A stretch of DNA of 12,312 nt from an uncultured Ruminococcus sp. GTDB lineage: Bacteria; Bacillota; Clostridia; Oscillospirales; Ruminococcaceae. Where the stretch lies: contig CAMHBN010000033.1 of NCBI GenBank assembly GCA_946183385.1, forward strand, positions 1-12,312, read 5' to 3'. Of this stretch, positions 1-8,503 are shown piece by piece (position 1 is the stretch's first letter; each line of letters begins with the position of its first letter). Made by a program: the position numbers and the translations under genes. A model generated the notes under the pieces. It made no database searches. It had not been told where the DNA came from and was given only the letters and a program-made list of their open reading frames with translations.

Positions 1-15
1 TTGGAGGTAATTCTA

Positions 16-1044
16 ATGACTATTATCGTTACTGGCGGTGCCGGCTTCATCGGCTCAAACTTCGTGTTCCACATGCTGAACACTTATCCGGACTATCGTA
101 TCGTATGTCTGGACAAGCTCACTTATGCGGGCAATCTCTCCACGCTTGCTCCCGTCATGGACAACCCGAACTTCCGCTTTGTGAAGCTCGACATCTGCGA
201 CCGCGAGGGCGTGTACAAGCTCTTCGAGGAGGAGAAGCCCGACATCGTTGTAAACTTTGCTGCGGAGAGCCATGTTGACCGCTCAATCGAGAATCCTGAG
301 ATTTTCCTTCAGACAAATATTCTCGGTACTCAGGTTCTCATGGACGCTTGCCGCAAGTACGGAATTCAGCGCTATCATCAGGTATCGACCGACGAGGTTT
401 ACGGAGACCTTCCGCTCGACCGTCCCGACCTCTTCTTCACAGAGACTACACCTATTCACACAAGCAGCCCTTACAGCTCGTCAAAGGCTGGCGCAGACCT
501 GTTGGTAATGGCATACAATCGTACATACGGACTTCCTGTAACAATATCACGTTGTTCAAATAACTATGGTCCTTACCACTTCCCCGAGAAGCTTATCCCG
601 CTCATGATCGCGAATGCTCTCGCTGACAAGCCACTTCCGGTTTATGGCGAGGGTCTGAATGTCCGCGACTGGCTGTATGTCGAGGATCACTGCCGCGCAA
701 TCGACCTTATCATCCACAAGGGTAAGGTCGGCGAGGTCTACAACATCGGCGGCCACAACGAGATGAAGAATATCGATATCGTAAAGCTGATATGCAAGGA
801 GCTCGGCAAGCCGGAGAGCCTGATCGTTCATGTTGAAGATCGTAAGGGACACGATATGCGCTATGCTATCGACCCGACAAAGATCCACAACGAGCTCGGC
901 TGGCTGCCCGAGACAAAGTTCGAGGACGGCATCAAGAAGACTATCAAGTGGTATCTCGAGAACCGCGAGTGGTGGGAGACTATCATCAGCGGCGAGTATC
1001 AGAACTACTATGAGAAAATGTACGGCAACCGTGCAGAGGTGTGA
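16..1044 (+). CDS. rfbB: dTDP-glucose 4,6-dehydratase (RfbB/RmlB)
   Basis: This enzyme converts dTDP-glucose to dTDP-4-keto-6-deoxyglucose in the cytoplasm, using bound NAD+; it is the second step of dTDP-L-rhamnose synthesis. The 342-residue protein shows the Rossmann motif [10 protein letters not shown] (residues 6-15), the family-specific STDEVYG segment (124-130, with the Asp-Glu acid/base pair at 126-127) and the SDR catalytic YxxxK (Y153, K157). Length is normal for the family. I chose ATG at 16 because GGAGG at 3-7 sits at proper distance; an in-frame TTG at 1 lies upstream of this ribosome site. The stop is 3 nt before rfbD, so the genes are probably co-transcribed. The operon promoter and any earlier genes lie outside the window. 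Function is inferred from clear family motifs and from the adjacent rfbD, rfbC and rfbA. Confidence 0.96.
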   Translation: MTIIVTGGAGFIGSNFVFHMLNTYPDYRIVCLDKLTYAGNLSTLAPVMDNPNFRFVKLDICDREGVYKLFEEEKPDIVVNFAAESHVDRSIENPEIFLQTNILGTQVLMDACRKYGIQRYHQVSTDEVYGDLPLDRPDLFFTETTPIHTSSPYSSSKAGADLLVMAYNRTYGLPVTISRCSNNYGPYHFPEKLIPLMIANALADKPLPVYGEGLNVRDWLYVEDHCRAIDLIIHKGKVGEVYNIGGHNEMKNIDIVKLICKELGKPESLIVHVEDRKGHDMRYAIDPTKIHNELGWLPETKFEDGIKKTIKWYLENREWWETIISGEYQNYYEKMYGNRAEV

Positions 1045-1047
1045 GCG

Positions 1048-1935
1048 ATGAAAGCATTCGTTACAGGTGTCGGCGGACAGCTCGGCTACGATGTTGTCAA
1101 TGAACTGAAAAAGCGCGGATACACCGCGGTCGGAAGCGATATTCTCGACGAGACTGCCGCTGACTGCGAGTACATCAAGCTCGATATTACAGACGCAGAA
1201 GCAGTTGCAAAGACTATCTCCGATGTCAAGCCTGATATTGTTATCCACTGTGCAGCATGGACTGCTGTTGACGCCGCTGAGGACGAGGAAAATCGTCCGA
1301 AGGTCAAGGCTATTAACGTTGACGGAACGCAGAATATCGCCAACGTCTGCAAGAAGCTCGGCTGCAAGATGATATACATTTCCACTGATTATGTTTTCAA
1401 CGGTCAGGGTGAAACACCGTGGCAGCCCGACTGCAAGGACTATGCTCCGCAGAATGTCTACGGACAGTCGAAGCTTGACGGCGAGCTTGCAGTTGCAAAT
1501 ACTCTCGACAAGTATTTCATCGTGCGTATCGCTTGGGTATTCGGAGTGAACGGCAAAAACTTCATCAAAACCATGATAAACGTAGGCAAGACGCATGATG
1601 AAGTCCGCGTAGTTTCCGACCAGATAGGAACTCCGACATACACATTCGACCTCGCAAGACTTCTCGTTGATATGGCTGAAACTGAGAAGTACGGCTATTA
1701 TCATGCAACAAATGAGGGCGGATTTATCAGCTGGTATGACTTCACAGTTGAAATTTATAAGCAGGCAGGAATGCCCACAAAGGTAACACCTGTTACGACT
1801 GCCGAGTATGGTCTGAGCAAGGCGGCACGTCCGTTCAATTCAAGGCTTGACAAGTCGAAGCTCGTTCAGAACGGCTTCACACCGCTCCCGACATGGCAGG
1901 ATGCGCTTTCAAGATACTTAAAGGAGATACAGTGA
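1048..1935 (+). CDS. rfbD: dTDP-4-dehydrorhamnose reductase (RfbD/RmlD)
   Basis: This enzyme performs the last step of the pathway, the NAD(P)H-dependent reduction of dTDP-4-keto-L-rhamnose to dTDP-L-rhamnose. The 295-residue protein is an extended SDR with the RmlD-type nucleotide motif TGVGGQLG (residues 6-13), STDYVF (112-117) and the catalytic YGQSK (Y138, K142). The length matches the family. An AGAGGTG ribosome site at 1035-1041 lies inside the end of rfbB, six bases before the ATG. The gene sits 3 nt after rfbB and 1 nt before rfbC, which suggests translational coupling within one operon. No truncation or frameshift is seen. Confidence 0.95.
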   Translation: MKAFVTGVGGQLGYDVVNELKKRGYTAVGSDILDETAADCEYIKLDITDAEAVAKTISDVKPDIVIHCAAWTAVDAAEDEENRPKVKAINVDGTQNIANVCKKLGCKMIYISTDYVFNGQGETPWQPDCKDYAPQNVYGQSKLDGELAVANTLDKYFIVRIAWVFGVNGKNFIKTMINVGKTHDEVRVVSDQIGTPTYTFDLARLLVDMAETEKYGYYHATNEGGFISWYDFTVEIYKQAGMPTKVTPVTTAEYGLSKAARPFNSRLDKSKLVQNGFTPLPTWQDALSRYLKEIQ

Positions 1936-1936
1936 A

Positions 1937-2551
1937 ATGGGACAGATAACAGTTGAGAAAAACGTCGGCGGAATCGAGGGACTTTGCGTTATCACTCCCG
2001 CTGTTCACGGCGATAACCGCGGCTACTTCATGGAGACATATTCACAGCGCGATATGGAAGAAGCCGGCATAAATATCGTGTTCGTTCAGGACAACCAGTC
2101 CTGTTCTACAAAGGGGGTTCTCCGCGGACTTCATTTCCAAAAGCAGTTCCCGCAGACTAAGCTCGTAAGAGTAATTAAGGGCAGCGTTTACGATGTTGCG
2201 GTCGACCTCAGAACGGGCTCTGCTACTTACGGCAAGTGGTACGGCGTTGAACTGACCGAGGAGAACAAGAAGCAGTTTCTTATCCCTAAGGGCTTTGCTC
2301 ATGGATTTCTTGTCCTTTCGGATGTAGCTGAATTCTGCTACAAGTGTGACGACTTCTACCACCCGAACGACGAGGGCGGAATGGCTTGGAACGACCCTGA
2401 GATCGGTATCGACTGGGCAGGCGTCGGAGTTAAAGGCGAGTACAACGGCACGGCAAGTGCCGAGGGATATACACTCGAAGACGGAACGAAGCTCAACCTC
2501 TCTGACAAGGATCAGAAGTGGCTCGGTTTCAAGGATACATTTAAATTTTAA
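1937..2551 (+). CDS. rfbC: dTDP-4-dehydrorhamnose 3,5-epimerase (RfbC/RmlC)
   Basis: This cupin-fold epimerase inverts C3 and C5 of dTDP-4-keto-6-deoxyglucose to give dTDP-4-keto-L-rhamnose; it needs no cofactor. The 204-residue product shows the active-site segment GVLRGLHFQ with the catalytic His at residue 66, the KGFAHGFLVLSD strand (118-129), and the YHPNDEGG segment whose Tyr141 fits the conserved active-site Tyr. It is somewhat longer than the usual ~180-190 residues because of its C-terminal part. AAGGAG at 1921-1926, inside the end of rfbD, is the likely ribosome site. The start codon lies 1 nt after the rfbD stop. Confidence 0.94.
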   Translation: MGQITVEKNVGGIEGLCVITPAVHGDNRGYFMETYSQRDMEEAGINIVFVQDNQSCSTKGVLRGLHFQKQFPQTKLVRVIKGSVYDVAVDLRTGSATYGKWYGVELTEENKKQFLIPKGFAHGFLVLSDVAEFCYKCDDFYHPNDEGGMAWNDPEIGIDWAGVGVKGEYNGTASAEGYTLEDGTKLNLSDKDQKWLGFKDTFKF

Positions 2552-2563
2552 GGAGAAAGTGTT

Positions 2564-3451
2564 ATGAAGGGAATCGTTCTTGCAGGCGGAAGCGGCACAC
2601 GTCTCTATCCGCTGACAAAGGTCACATCGAAGCAGCTGCTTCCCATTTACGACAAGCCGATGATATACTACCCGCTCAGCACGCTTATGCTTGCGGGTAT
2701 CAAGGATATCCTCATCATCTCAACACCCGATGATACACCTCGTTTCGAGGCTCTTCTCGGTGACGGCAGCCAGTACGGCATCAACCTCAGCTACAAGGTC
2801 CAGCCCAGTCCCGACGGACTTGCTCAGGCGTTCATTCTCGGCGAGGAGTTCCTCGCGGGAGAAGCAGGTGCGATGGTTCTCGGCGACAACATCTTCTACG
2901 GAAACGGCTTCGGCAGGATGCTGAGAGCTTCCGTGAAGAACGCAGAGGAGAACGGCAGAGCGACTGTTTTCGGCTACTATGTACCCGATCCCGAGCGTTT
3001 TGGCGTAGTCGAGTTTGACGAGAACGGTAAGGCTCTTTCTATCGAGGAAAAGCCCGCAGAGCCCAAGTCCAACTACGCGGTAACAGGTCTGTACTTCTAT
3101 CCCGCAGGCGTCAGCGACAGGGCAAATCAGGTAAAGCCTTCTGCACGCGGCGAGCTTGAGATAACAACGCTGAATGATATGTACCTCAATGACGGACTCC
3201 TCGATGTTCAGCTCCTCGGACGCGGCTTCGCTTGGCTTGATACCGGTACGATGCAGAGCCTTCTCGACGCTGCAAACTTCGTGGAGATGGTTCAGAACAG
3301 ACAGGGCATCACTATCTCAGCTCCCGAGGAGATAGCTTTTATCAATGGCTGGATAGACAAGGCAGGACTTCTCAAATCAGCCGAGGCTTACGGCAAGAGC
3401 CCCTACGGCGCACACCTCAGGGCTGTGGCTGACGGAAAAGTTAAGTATTGA
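2564..3451 (+). CDS. rfbA: glucose-1-phosphate thymidylyltransferase (RfbA/RmlA)
   Basis: This enzyme makes dTDP-glucose from glucose-1-phosphate and dTTP, the entry and feedback-controlled step of the pathway. The 295-residue protein begins with the sugar-nucleotidyltransferase signature [11 protein letters not shown] (residues 8-18), followed by [12 protein letters not shown] (22-33) and the metal/substrate segment LGDNIFYG (106-113). Length is typical of RmlA. The ribosome site AGGAG at 2551-2555 precedes the ATG, 12 nt after rfbC. It is the last gene of the rhamnose operon; a hairpin terminator follows within 50 bp. Gene order here is B-D-C-A. Confidence 0.95.
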   Translation: MKGIVLAGGSGTRLYPLTKVTSKQLLPIYDKPMIYYPLSTLMLAGIKDILIISTPDDTPRFEALLGDGSQYGINLSYKVQPSPDGLAQAFILGEEFLAGEAGAMVLGDNIFYGNGFGRMLRASVKNAEENGRATVFGYYVPDPERFGVVEFDENGKALSIEEKPAEPKSNYAVTGLYFYPAGVSDRANQVKPSARGELEITTLNDMYLNDGLLDVQLLGRGFAWLDTGTMQSLLDAANFVEMVQNRQGITISAPEEIAFINGWIDKAGLLKSAEAYGKSPYGAHLRAVADGKVKY

Positions 3452-3465
3452 GAATAATCCGGCGG

Positions 3466-3498
3466 ACACCGACAGTATACTGATACGGTCGGTGTTTT
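3466..3498 (+). terminator. Rho-independent terminator after the rhamnose operon
   Basis: ACACCGAC (3466-3473) pairs with GTCGGTGT (3488-3495). Inside this stem, GTAT (3475-3478) pairs with ATAC (3483-3486), with one A-G mismatch between the two helices and an ACTG loop. A short TTTT run (3495-3498) follows. It separates rfbA from galE. The T tract is short, so some read-through into galE is plausible. Confidence 0.8.
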
Positions 3499-3534
3499 GC
3501 CATAATATGAAAAACACTGGTTTTGGAGAACATT

Positions 3535-4557
3535 ATGCATACAATTCTTTTGGCAGGCGGAGCAGGCTATATCGGCTCGCATACTGCGGTGGAGCTTCTG
3601 AACGCGGGCTATAATGTAGTGGTCGCGGACAACTATTCAAACAGCTCGCCCGAAGCGATAAGACGCGTTGAGAAGATAACGGGGAAGCCCGTAAAGCTCT
3701 ATGAGCTGGATATCAAGGACAACGCAAAGCTTGCGGAGATATTCGGAGAGAACAGGATAGATGCGGTCATTCATTTCGCGGGACTTAAAGCAGTCGGCGA
3801 GTCGGTGCAGAAGCCCGTTATGTACTATCGCAATAATATCGACACCACACTTTCGCTTCTTGAGACGATGAAGGAATTCGGCGTCAACAATATGCTGTTT
3901 TCATCAAGTGCGACGGTATACGGCGAGGAGAACAAGGTCCCGTTCATTGAGACTATGCCGCGCGGTGCGTGTACCAATCCCTACGGCTGGACGAAGTCGA
4001 TGATGGAGCAGATACTGACTGATGCAGCAAATGCGGATGAGAAGCTCTCCGTTGTGCTCCTCCGCTACTTCAATCCCATCGGAGCTCATGAGTCGGGCAT
4101 GATAGGCGAGGACCCTCAGGGCATTCCGAACAATCTCATGCCTTACGTAACACAGGTCGCAGTCGGCAAGCGTGAGTGCCTTACTATCTTCGGACAGGAT
4201 TATCCCACTCCCGACGGTACCTGCCGACGTGACTATATCCACGTCGTTGACCTCGCAAAGGGTCATGTCAAGGCTATCGACTACATCCTCAGCAATGAAA
4301 AGTGCTGCGAGATATTCAATCTCGGAACAGGTACGCCCTACAGCGTAACGGAGATAGTTGAGACATTCGAGCGCGTGAACGGGCTGAAGGTCAACCATGT
4401 TTACGGCTCGCGCAGAGCAGGCGACCTCGCCGAGCTTTACGCGAATGCGGATAAGGCATGGAAGGTGCTCGGCTGGAAGACCGAGAAAACACTTGAAGAT
4501 ATGTGCCGCGATTCATGGAACTGGCAGAAGAATAATCCCAATGGCTATAATGAGTAA
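3535..4557 (+). CDS. galE: UDP-glucose 4-epimerase (GalE)
   Basis: This NAD-dependent extended SDR interconverts UDP-glucose and UDP-galactose, feeding galactose use and surface glycan synthesis. The 340-residue protein has GGAGYIGSH (residues 8-16), SSSATVYG (123-130) and the catalytic YGWTK (Y150, K154). The order and spacing match E. coli GalE closely, including the late segment around the sequence YARRAGD-like 'GSRRAGD'. I chose ATG at 3535 because GGAG at 3525-3528 lies six bases upstream; the in-frame TTG at 3523 lies before that site. The gene is separated from rfbA by a terminator. I see no convincing promoter in the 36 nt after it, so expression may rely on read-through or a weak promoter overlapping the hairpin. 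Its 3' end overlaps the next gene. Confidence 0.95.
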   Translation: MHTILLAGGAGYIGSHTAVELLNAGYNVVVADNYSNSSPEAIRRVEKITGKPVKLYELDIKDNAKLAEIFGENRIDAVIHFAGLKAVGESVQKPVMYYRNNIDTTLSLLETMKEFGVNNMLFSSSATVYGEENKVPFIETMPRGACTNPYGWTKSMMEQILTDAANADEKLSVVLLRYFNPIGAHESGMIGEDPQGIPNNLMPYVTQVAVGKRECLTIFGQDYPTPDGTCRRDYIHVVDLAKGHVKAIDYILSNEKCCEIFNLGTGTPYSVTEIVETFERVNGLKVNHVYGSRRAGDLAELYANADKAWKVLGWKTEKTLEDMCRDSWNWQKNNPNGYNE

Positions 4558-4990
4558 GAAAACATCAGTATTCTGTATATTTGGTTTTTATATCATCGGC
4601 GTCCTGATACTCACGTTTGTCGTGCGCGAGTCAATGACGCTCCGCACGCCCGAAAACAGGGGAGTGGTGCTGACTCCGCTCCGTGAGTTCGAGGCGATGC
4701 TCGTGCAGCCGAACCACAAGTTCTGGTTCAAGCAGATAGTCCTTAATGTGTTGCTTTTTGTCCCGTTCGGAGCCTTGCTCCCGTGCGTGTCGGAGCGATT
4801 CAGGAACCCTGTGCTGACTGTGCTTGCGGGGGCTGCGTTCTCGGCATTTATCGAGGCGATGCAGTATATAACCGGACGCGGTCTGACCGAGGTCGATGAC
4901 GTGCTCACGAACACGATGGGCGCGGTGATCGGGTACATTATTTTTGCGGCGTCGATGTACCTGTACAGTCAGCGCGACAGCGAATGGTAA
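4541..4990 (+). CDS. VanZ-family membrane protein
   Basis: This is a small integral membrane protein of 149 residues with about four hydrophobic segments (roughly residues 8-28, 64-82, 90-106 and 124-142). The VanZ-like core is visible: NVLLFVPFG (69-77), then an AFIEAMQY helix (102-109) and TEVDDVLTNTMGA (116-128), with conserved-looking Glu105, Gln108, Asp119-Asp120 and Asn124. VanZ was first linked to low-level teicoplanin resistance; most chromosomal homologues have no known role. The start is uncertain: ATG 4541 (weak AGAAG at 4526-4530) or ATG 4550. Either overlaps galE (by 17 or 8 nt), so translation is probably coupled to galE. A terminator follows directly, so galE and this gene form a two-gene unit. 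Confidence 0.85.
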   Translation: MAIMSKKTSVFCIFGFYIIGVLILTFVVRESMTLRTPENRGVVLTPLREFEAMLVQPNHKFWFKQIVLNVLLFVPFGALLPCVSERFRNPVLTVLAGAAFSAFIEAMQYITGRGLTEVDDVLTNTMGAVIGYIIFAASMYLYSQRDSEW

Positions 4991-5007
4991 AAACACAGAT
5001 ACAGCAT

Positions 5008-5034
5008 ATCCCCGAGCAGCGACTCGGGGATTTT
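5008..5034 (+). terminator. Rho-independent terminator after the vanZ-like gene
   Basis: A perfect 9-bp stem, ATCCCCGAG (5008-5016) with CTCGGGGAT (5023-5031), encloses a CAGCGA loop and is followed by TTTT (5031-5034). A second small inverted repeat, TTGCTG-AG-CAGCAA (5038-5051), follows at once. The hairpin ends the galE-vanZ unit and lies in the 101 nt before the next start codon. Confidence 0.88.
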
Positions 5035-5091
5035 CGCTTGCTGAGCAGCAACGGTCGGAGAAACGATCCACAGCAGAGGGAGGAGACGATA

Positions 5092-6006
5092 ATGGAGAAT
5101 AATGGCGTTCGCGGCAAAAAGCGTGTTATCTGTATCGCGGCATTTGCGGTCGCCGCTGCTGCATTGCTGACAGCCGTTTATGTCCGTACCAACCCGAAAT
5201 GGAGAGCCGCACAGCTCACTATTGAGCCTGCAGGGAGGTTCTTCGAGATACAGTCACTGGCTCCCGAGGGTATGACGCTTGAAACGCGGATACTGCCTCC
5301 GGAAGGATATACGCGCGTCCCTGCCGAAGACGGGAGCTTTGCGGAGTACCTGCGTGGATATCCGCTCCTGCCCGACGATACGAAGCTTCCGGTATTCGAC
5401 GGGAGCACGCTGAATTCGACCGATATCGCGGCGATATTCGACATAAGCCTCGGCGATGAGGGCTACCAGCAGTGCGCCGACAGCGTGATAAGGCTTTACA
5501 GCGATTATTTCTACGAGACAGGACAGTACGACAGGATATCCTTTCAGTTTTCAAACGGCGATGTGTGCGACTACGGACGCTGGCGCAAGGGAAAGAGGAT
5601 GCTCGTGCTTTCGGGACTGTCCTGCGAGATACCCGCGGCGCTCCCCGATAAAAGCCATCAGCAGTACATGAATTACCTTAAAGAGGTAATGCGCTATTCA
5701 GGCACGCTTTCGCTGCAAAAGGAGTCCGAGGTCATTTCGTCCGATGATATGCGCATCGGAGATATAATCTGCAATGACGTTCACGTTGTAATGATAGTCG
5801 ATGAAGCTGCAAATGAAAAGGGCGAAAAATGCTACCTTATCGGACAGAGCTTTATCCCCGCTGTCTGCTTCCATATCCTGACCCACACGGAGGGCAGGGA
5901 AGTCTCACCGTGGTTCACGCAGGCAGAGCTCGAAAAGGAGCAGTTTACGGTCGGTGCATTCCCCTTCAGAAAAGAAGACATCCGCCGCTGGAAGGACGGC
6001 TTCTGA
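5092..6006 (+). CDS. membrane-anchored DUF4846-type protein, function unknown
   Basis: The 304-residue product has a basic N-terminus (RGKKR, residues 8-11 region) followed by one hydrophobic segment (about 12-31), so it is probably anchored with its bulk outside the membrane or secreted. No lipobox Cys is present. The rest resembles the DUF4846 family as I remember it: PPEGYTRV (69-76), GSFAEYLRGYPLLP (81-94), a QQCAD segment (126-130) leading to RLYSDYFY, the phrase YSGTLSL (202-208), GD at 223-224, a conserved His at 231 and QSFIPA (252-257). The biochemical role of that family is not known to me. ATG 5092 is preceded by GAGGGAGGAG around 5076-5085; upstream in-frame codons run through the previous terminator and are unlikely to be used. 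The gene stands alone between two terminators and I see no clear promoter in front. Confidence 0.8.
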   Translation: MENNGVRGKKRVICIAAFAVAAAALLTAVYVRTNPKWRAAQLTIEPAGRFFEIQSLAPEGMTLETRILPPEGYTRVPAEDGSFAEYLRGYPLLPDDTKLPVFDGSTLNSTDIAAIFDISLGDEGYQQCADSVIRLYSDYFYETGQYDRISFQFSNGDVCDYGRWRKGKRMLVLSGLSCEIPAALPDKSHQQYMNYLKEVMRYSGTLSLQKESEVISSDDMRIGDIICNDVHVVMIVDEAANEKGEKCYLIGQSFIPAVCFHILTHTEGREVSPWFTQAELEKEQFTVGAFPFRKEDIRRWKDGF

Positions 6007-6015
6007 TATAATGAT

Positions 6016-6048
6016 ATTTCCTCGGGCTGTGCCTGAGGAAATTTTTTT
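6016..6048 (+). terminator. Strong Rho-independent terminator before the cas operon
   Basis: ATTTCCTCGGGC (6016-6027) pairs with GCCTGAGGAAAT (6031-6042) through 12 bp including one G-U pair, with a TGT loop, followed by seven T residues (6042-6048). It begins 10 nt after the DUF4846-type gene and insulates the CRISPR-Cas operon from upstream transcription. Confidence 0.92.
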
Positions 6049-6080
6049 GATATCCAATCTCGCACATTCAATAAAAGTAC

Positions 6081-6109
6081 TTGACAAACAGCGGAATATA
6101 TGTTATTAT
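6081..6109 (+). promoter_or_regulatory. SigA-type promoter for the cas operon
   Basis: The -35 box TTGACA (6081-6086) matches consensus. After a 17-bp spacer comes TATTAT (6104-6109), with an extended -10 TG at 6101-6102. The predicted start of transcription is about 6116. A perfect 10-bp palindrome, TATAGCTATA (6107-6116), overlaps the -10 and start region and could bind a regulator, which is only a suggestion. No gene lies between this promoter and cas3. Confidence 0.85.
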
Positions 6110-6115
6110 AGCTAT

Positions 6116-6321
6116 ATTAAAATTATATATAACGATATGTGGATTTAAAGCATTAATAAAACGGCTTGCAGGCATGGAGGCACGAATACACGCAAAATCA
6201 GAATCTATCTTGGAATGCTCTGAGGTAGGTTATATTATTACCGTTTTGAGTGGTACGATACGAATTATGATGCGGATAGTCTCTATGACACGATCGCGCA
6301 TAATGAAAAGGAGGTGCTGAT
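6116..6321 (+). other. Long untranslated leader of the cas operon, no recognised gene
   Basis: About 205 nt separate the predicted transcription start from the cas3 start codon. The first ~45 nt are very AT rich. I recognise no riboswitch or known RNA. A 7-bp complementarity, AAAACGG (6158-6164) with CCGTTTT (6241-6247), is the only long pairing I noticed and is weak evidence. One frame from about 6223 to 6321 reads like protein (including EWYDTNYDADSLYDTIAHNE) but has a stop upstream and no start, and it runs on as a shadow of cas3; it may be gene debris or chance. Confidence 0.5.
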
Positions 6322-8493
6322 TTGGGAGAGTTCTATGCTCATTCTGCCAATTCATGCGGTGAGTGGGAGACGTTGGAATGCCATCTCGGAAAAACCGCTG
6401 AATTATCGGAAAAGTATGCTGAGGTATTTGGCGAGGGATCAGCAGGTAAATGGCTTGGGATATTTCATGATGCAGGCAAGGCGTCAGACCTGTTTCAGGG
6501 AGTGCTGAAGGGTGAACAGCATAATGTCGACCACGCCGCGGCAGGAGCGTGTATGCTGTATAGTCTTAACCGACTGCTTGCACGAGTGATATACGCACAT
6601 CATGATGGGCTGAGGTGGTATATTGACAATATCAAGGAGTCGTTAAGTATTGAGGATTATCAGGGAGAAAACGGAAGATTTGCAGTTTCGGGAAAGGCAC
6701 AGTATCTGAAGCTGAAAGATTACATGAAACCGTTTTTTCCTGAGGAAAAGCCTGTGCTGATGGATAATGCTGAGTCGTACTATAAAAATCTTTCCGAAAT
6801 GCTACACGCAAGAGTGCTGCTCTCATGTTTGTGCGATGCGGATTATACCGCGACAGCCTCGCACTATGATGAAACTGTCCCGCTGAATGATAACAATACG
6901 CTCAATGCGCATAGTGTGCTGGATTCGCTTATAGAATACAGGAGCGCTGTAAAAAAGAATTCCACGGCTGATAAAAAACTCAATGAGATCAGGGACAGCG
7001 TATTCAATGACTGTTTTAAAGCGGCAGAAAGTCGGTCGGGGATGTTTACACTTACTGCTCCTACAGGAACCGGAAAAACGCTTGCTCTGCTTGCCTTTGC
7101 GGCAAAACACGCCATGATACATGATAAGAAGCGCATTATCGTTGTATTGCCGTTCCTTTCGATAATCACACAGAATGCCGGGATATACCGTGAGATCTGC
7201 GGAGATGTGCTCGAAGCTCACAGCATGGCTGAATACGATGAAAAGCAGAAGCTTTTGTCCGAGCGTTGGGATTCCCCGATAGTTATAACAACATCTGTAA
7301 AGTTTTTTGAAGCGTTTTTCAAACGTAAACCGACAGATCTGAGATTCCTTCACAGTATTGCAGACAGTGTGATCGTATTTGACGAAGCACAGTGCATACC
7401 TCCGGGATTAACAGGTACCACGATAGAAACAATGCGGACGATGTGTGAAATGTTCAGATGTACGGTTCTGCTTTCAACGGCTACTCAGCCTGCTTTTGAT
7501 ATCAGAAAAGATATAAAGTTCAGTCCTTGTGAGGTCGTCAGTGACATTCGTTATCTTTACGATAACACAAGGCGTGTAACAGTTGAATGGGATATTGATG
7601 AACCTGTCAGCCTGACCGAGATCGCCGCGCTTATGGCGGAGAAGGAAAGCGTCTGCTGTGTTCTCAACCGAAAGGATCATACCGGGAAACTTTATGAGCT
7701 CCTGAGCGGTATAAGCTGCCGTGAGGAGTGTTTTCATATCTCGACGGATATGTGCTCTTCCCACAGAAATGCAGTTATAAAAGAGATCAATAACAGATTA
7801 AGATCAGGGCTTCCGTGCCGCCTTGTGTCAACGTCATGTATCGAGGCAGGTGTCGACCTTGATTTTTCTTATATGTACCGTGCGCTTGCGCCGCTCGAGT
7901 CGGTCATACAGTGTGCGGGACGCTGCAACAGAAACGGAAAGCAGTCGGGTATAATGAAGGTGTTTGTTCCCGATGAAGAAAAGCTTTACCCGACCGATTC
8001 ATACAGCGGTCTTGTCATGATAGTCAAGACTATACTCACGCGCCATGAAATCGACATTTACAATACCGATCATATACGCGAATACTATTCCGAGATTTTC
8101 AACGAAAACAATAATGACCATGACAAAAGGGAACTTGTCAGGGCTATTGATGAGCATGATTTTGAAGAGGCTGAAAAGCAATACAGATTCATACAGCAGA
8201 GCGGGGTGAATGTATTGGTACCATACAGCGGAGCAAAGGAATTGTTTGATGAGCTGGCTGCTGAAGCTGAAACAAAGGGAATATCCAAAAAATGGATGCG
8301 CCGTGCTGCTCCTGTTACTGTGACGAGTTATTATGAAGAAAAGCTGAGAGATCTGTCGATGCAGTGCTTTACTTTTAAAAATAAGGAAAAGAAATGTGTT
8401 CCTGGTTGGTATATACTTCTTTCCGACAAGCTTTACAATGATTCAACGGGATTGCATTTTGATGATGAAAGCAGTCTTGAATACCTGATTTAG
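6322..8493 (+). CDS. cas3: CRISPR-associated nuclease-helicase Cas3 (type I-C)
   Basis: Cas3 is recruited by the target-bound Cascade complex, unwinds the non-target strand with ATP and degrades it with its HD nuclease. The 723-residue protein has an N-terminal HD domain: FYAHS (4-8), the HD pair H49-D50 with K53, VDH (69-71), AHHDGL (92-97) and a DAD at 172-174. The superfamily 2 helicase follows with Walker A TAPTGTGKT (245-253), DEAQ (354-357), STAT (385-388), the STSCIEAGVDLDF segment (503-515) and QCAGRCNRNG (530-539). Length is near the lower end for type I-C Cas3, but all motifs and a YNDSTGL-type C-terminus are present. The start is TTG 6322: AAAAGGAGG (6306-6314) lies seven bases upstream, and the next residues fit the usual N-terminus. 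Followed after 10 nt by cas5c. Confidence 0.95.
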   Translation: MGEFYAHSANSCGEWETLECHLGKTAELSEKYAEVFGEGSAGKWLGIFHDAGKASDLFQGVLKGEQHNVDHAAAGACMLYSLNRLLARVIYAHHDGLRWYIDNIKESLSIEDYQGENGRFAVSGKAQYLKLKDYMKPFFPEEKPVLMDNAESYYKNLSEMLHARVLLSCLCDADYTATASHYDETVPLNDNNTLNAHSVLDSLIEYRSAVKKNSTADKKLNEIRDSVFNDCFKAAESRSGMFTLTAPTGTGKTLALLAFAAKHAMIHDKKRIIVVLPFLSIITQNAGIYREICGDVLEAHSMAEYDEKQKLLSERWDSPIVITTSVKFFEAFFKRKPTDLRFLHSIADSVIVFDEAQCIPPGLTGTTIETMRTMCEMFRCTVLLSTATQPAFDIRKDIKFSPCEVVSDIRYLYDNTRRVTVEWDIDEPVSLTEIAALMAEKESVCCVLNRKDHTGKLYELLSGISCREECFHISTDMCSSHRNAVIKEINNRLRSGLPCRLVSTSCIEAGVDLDFSYMYRALAPLESVIQCAGRCNRNGKQSGIMKVFVPDEEKLYPTDSYSGLVMIVKTILTRHEIDIYNTDHIREYYSEIFNENNNDHDKRELVRAIDEHDFEEAEKQYRFIQQSGVNVLVPYSGAKELFDELAAEAETKGISKKWMRRAAPVTVTSYYEEKLRDLSMQCFTFKNKEKKCVPGWYILLSDKLYNDSTGLHFDDESSLEYLI

Positions 8494-8503
8494 GAGGTAA
8501 AAA

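Noticed and set aside
556..1704. Long open frame on the minus strand (382 codons) across rfbB and rfbD.
   Set aside because: It is antisense to two well-supported genes, has no recognisable motif or ribosome site, and arises from their codon bias. The same holds for the minus-strand frames over galE (3904-4398) and the vanZ-like gene (4631-5071).
3497..3534. Possible galE promoter using TAATAT (3503-3508).
   Set aside because: Both hexamers would be only about four of six matches and the -35 would lie inside the terminator hairpin; support is too weak to list.
6081..6320. A 79-codon + strand frame between the promoter and cas3.
   Set aside because: Its start codon overlaps the promoter -35 region, upstream of the predicted transcription start, it has no ribosome site and no family resemblance.
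7501..7518. The first 18 nt of spacer 1 (12180-12197) match cas3 DNA at 16 of 18 positions, including 13 in a row (AAAAGATATAAAG), suggesting self-targeting or autoregulation.
   Set aside because: The shared stretch is low-complexity and AT rich, the remaining 16 nt of the spacer do not match, and the three bases upstream in cas3 (GAT) are not the TTC expected for type I-C. Chance is the better explanation.
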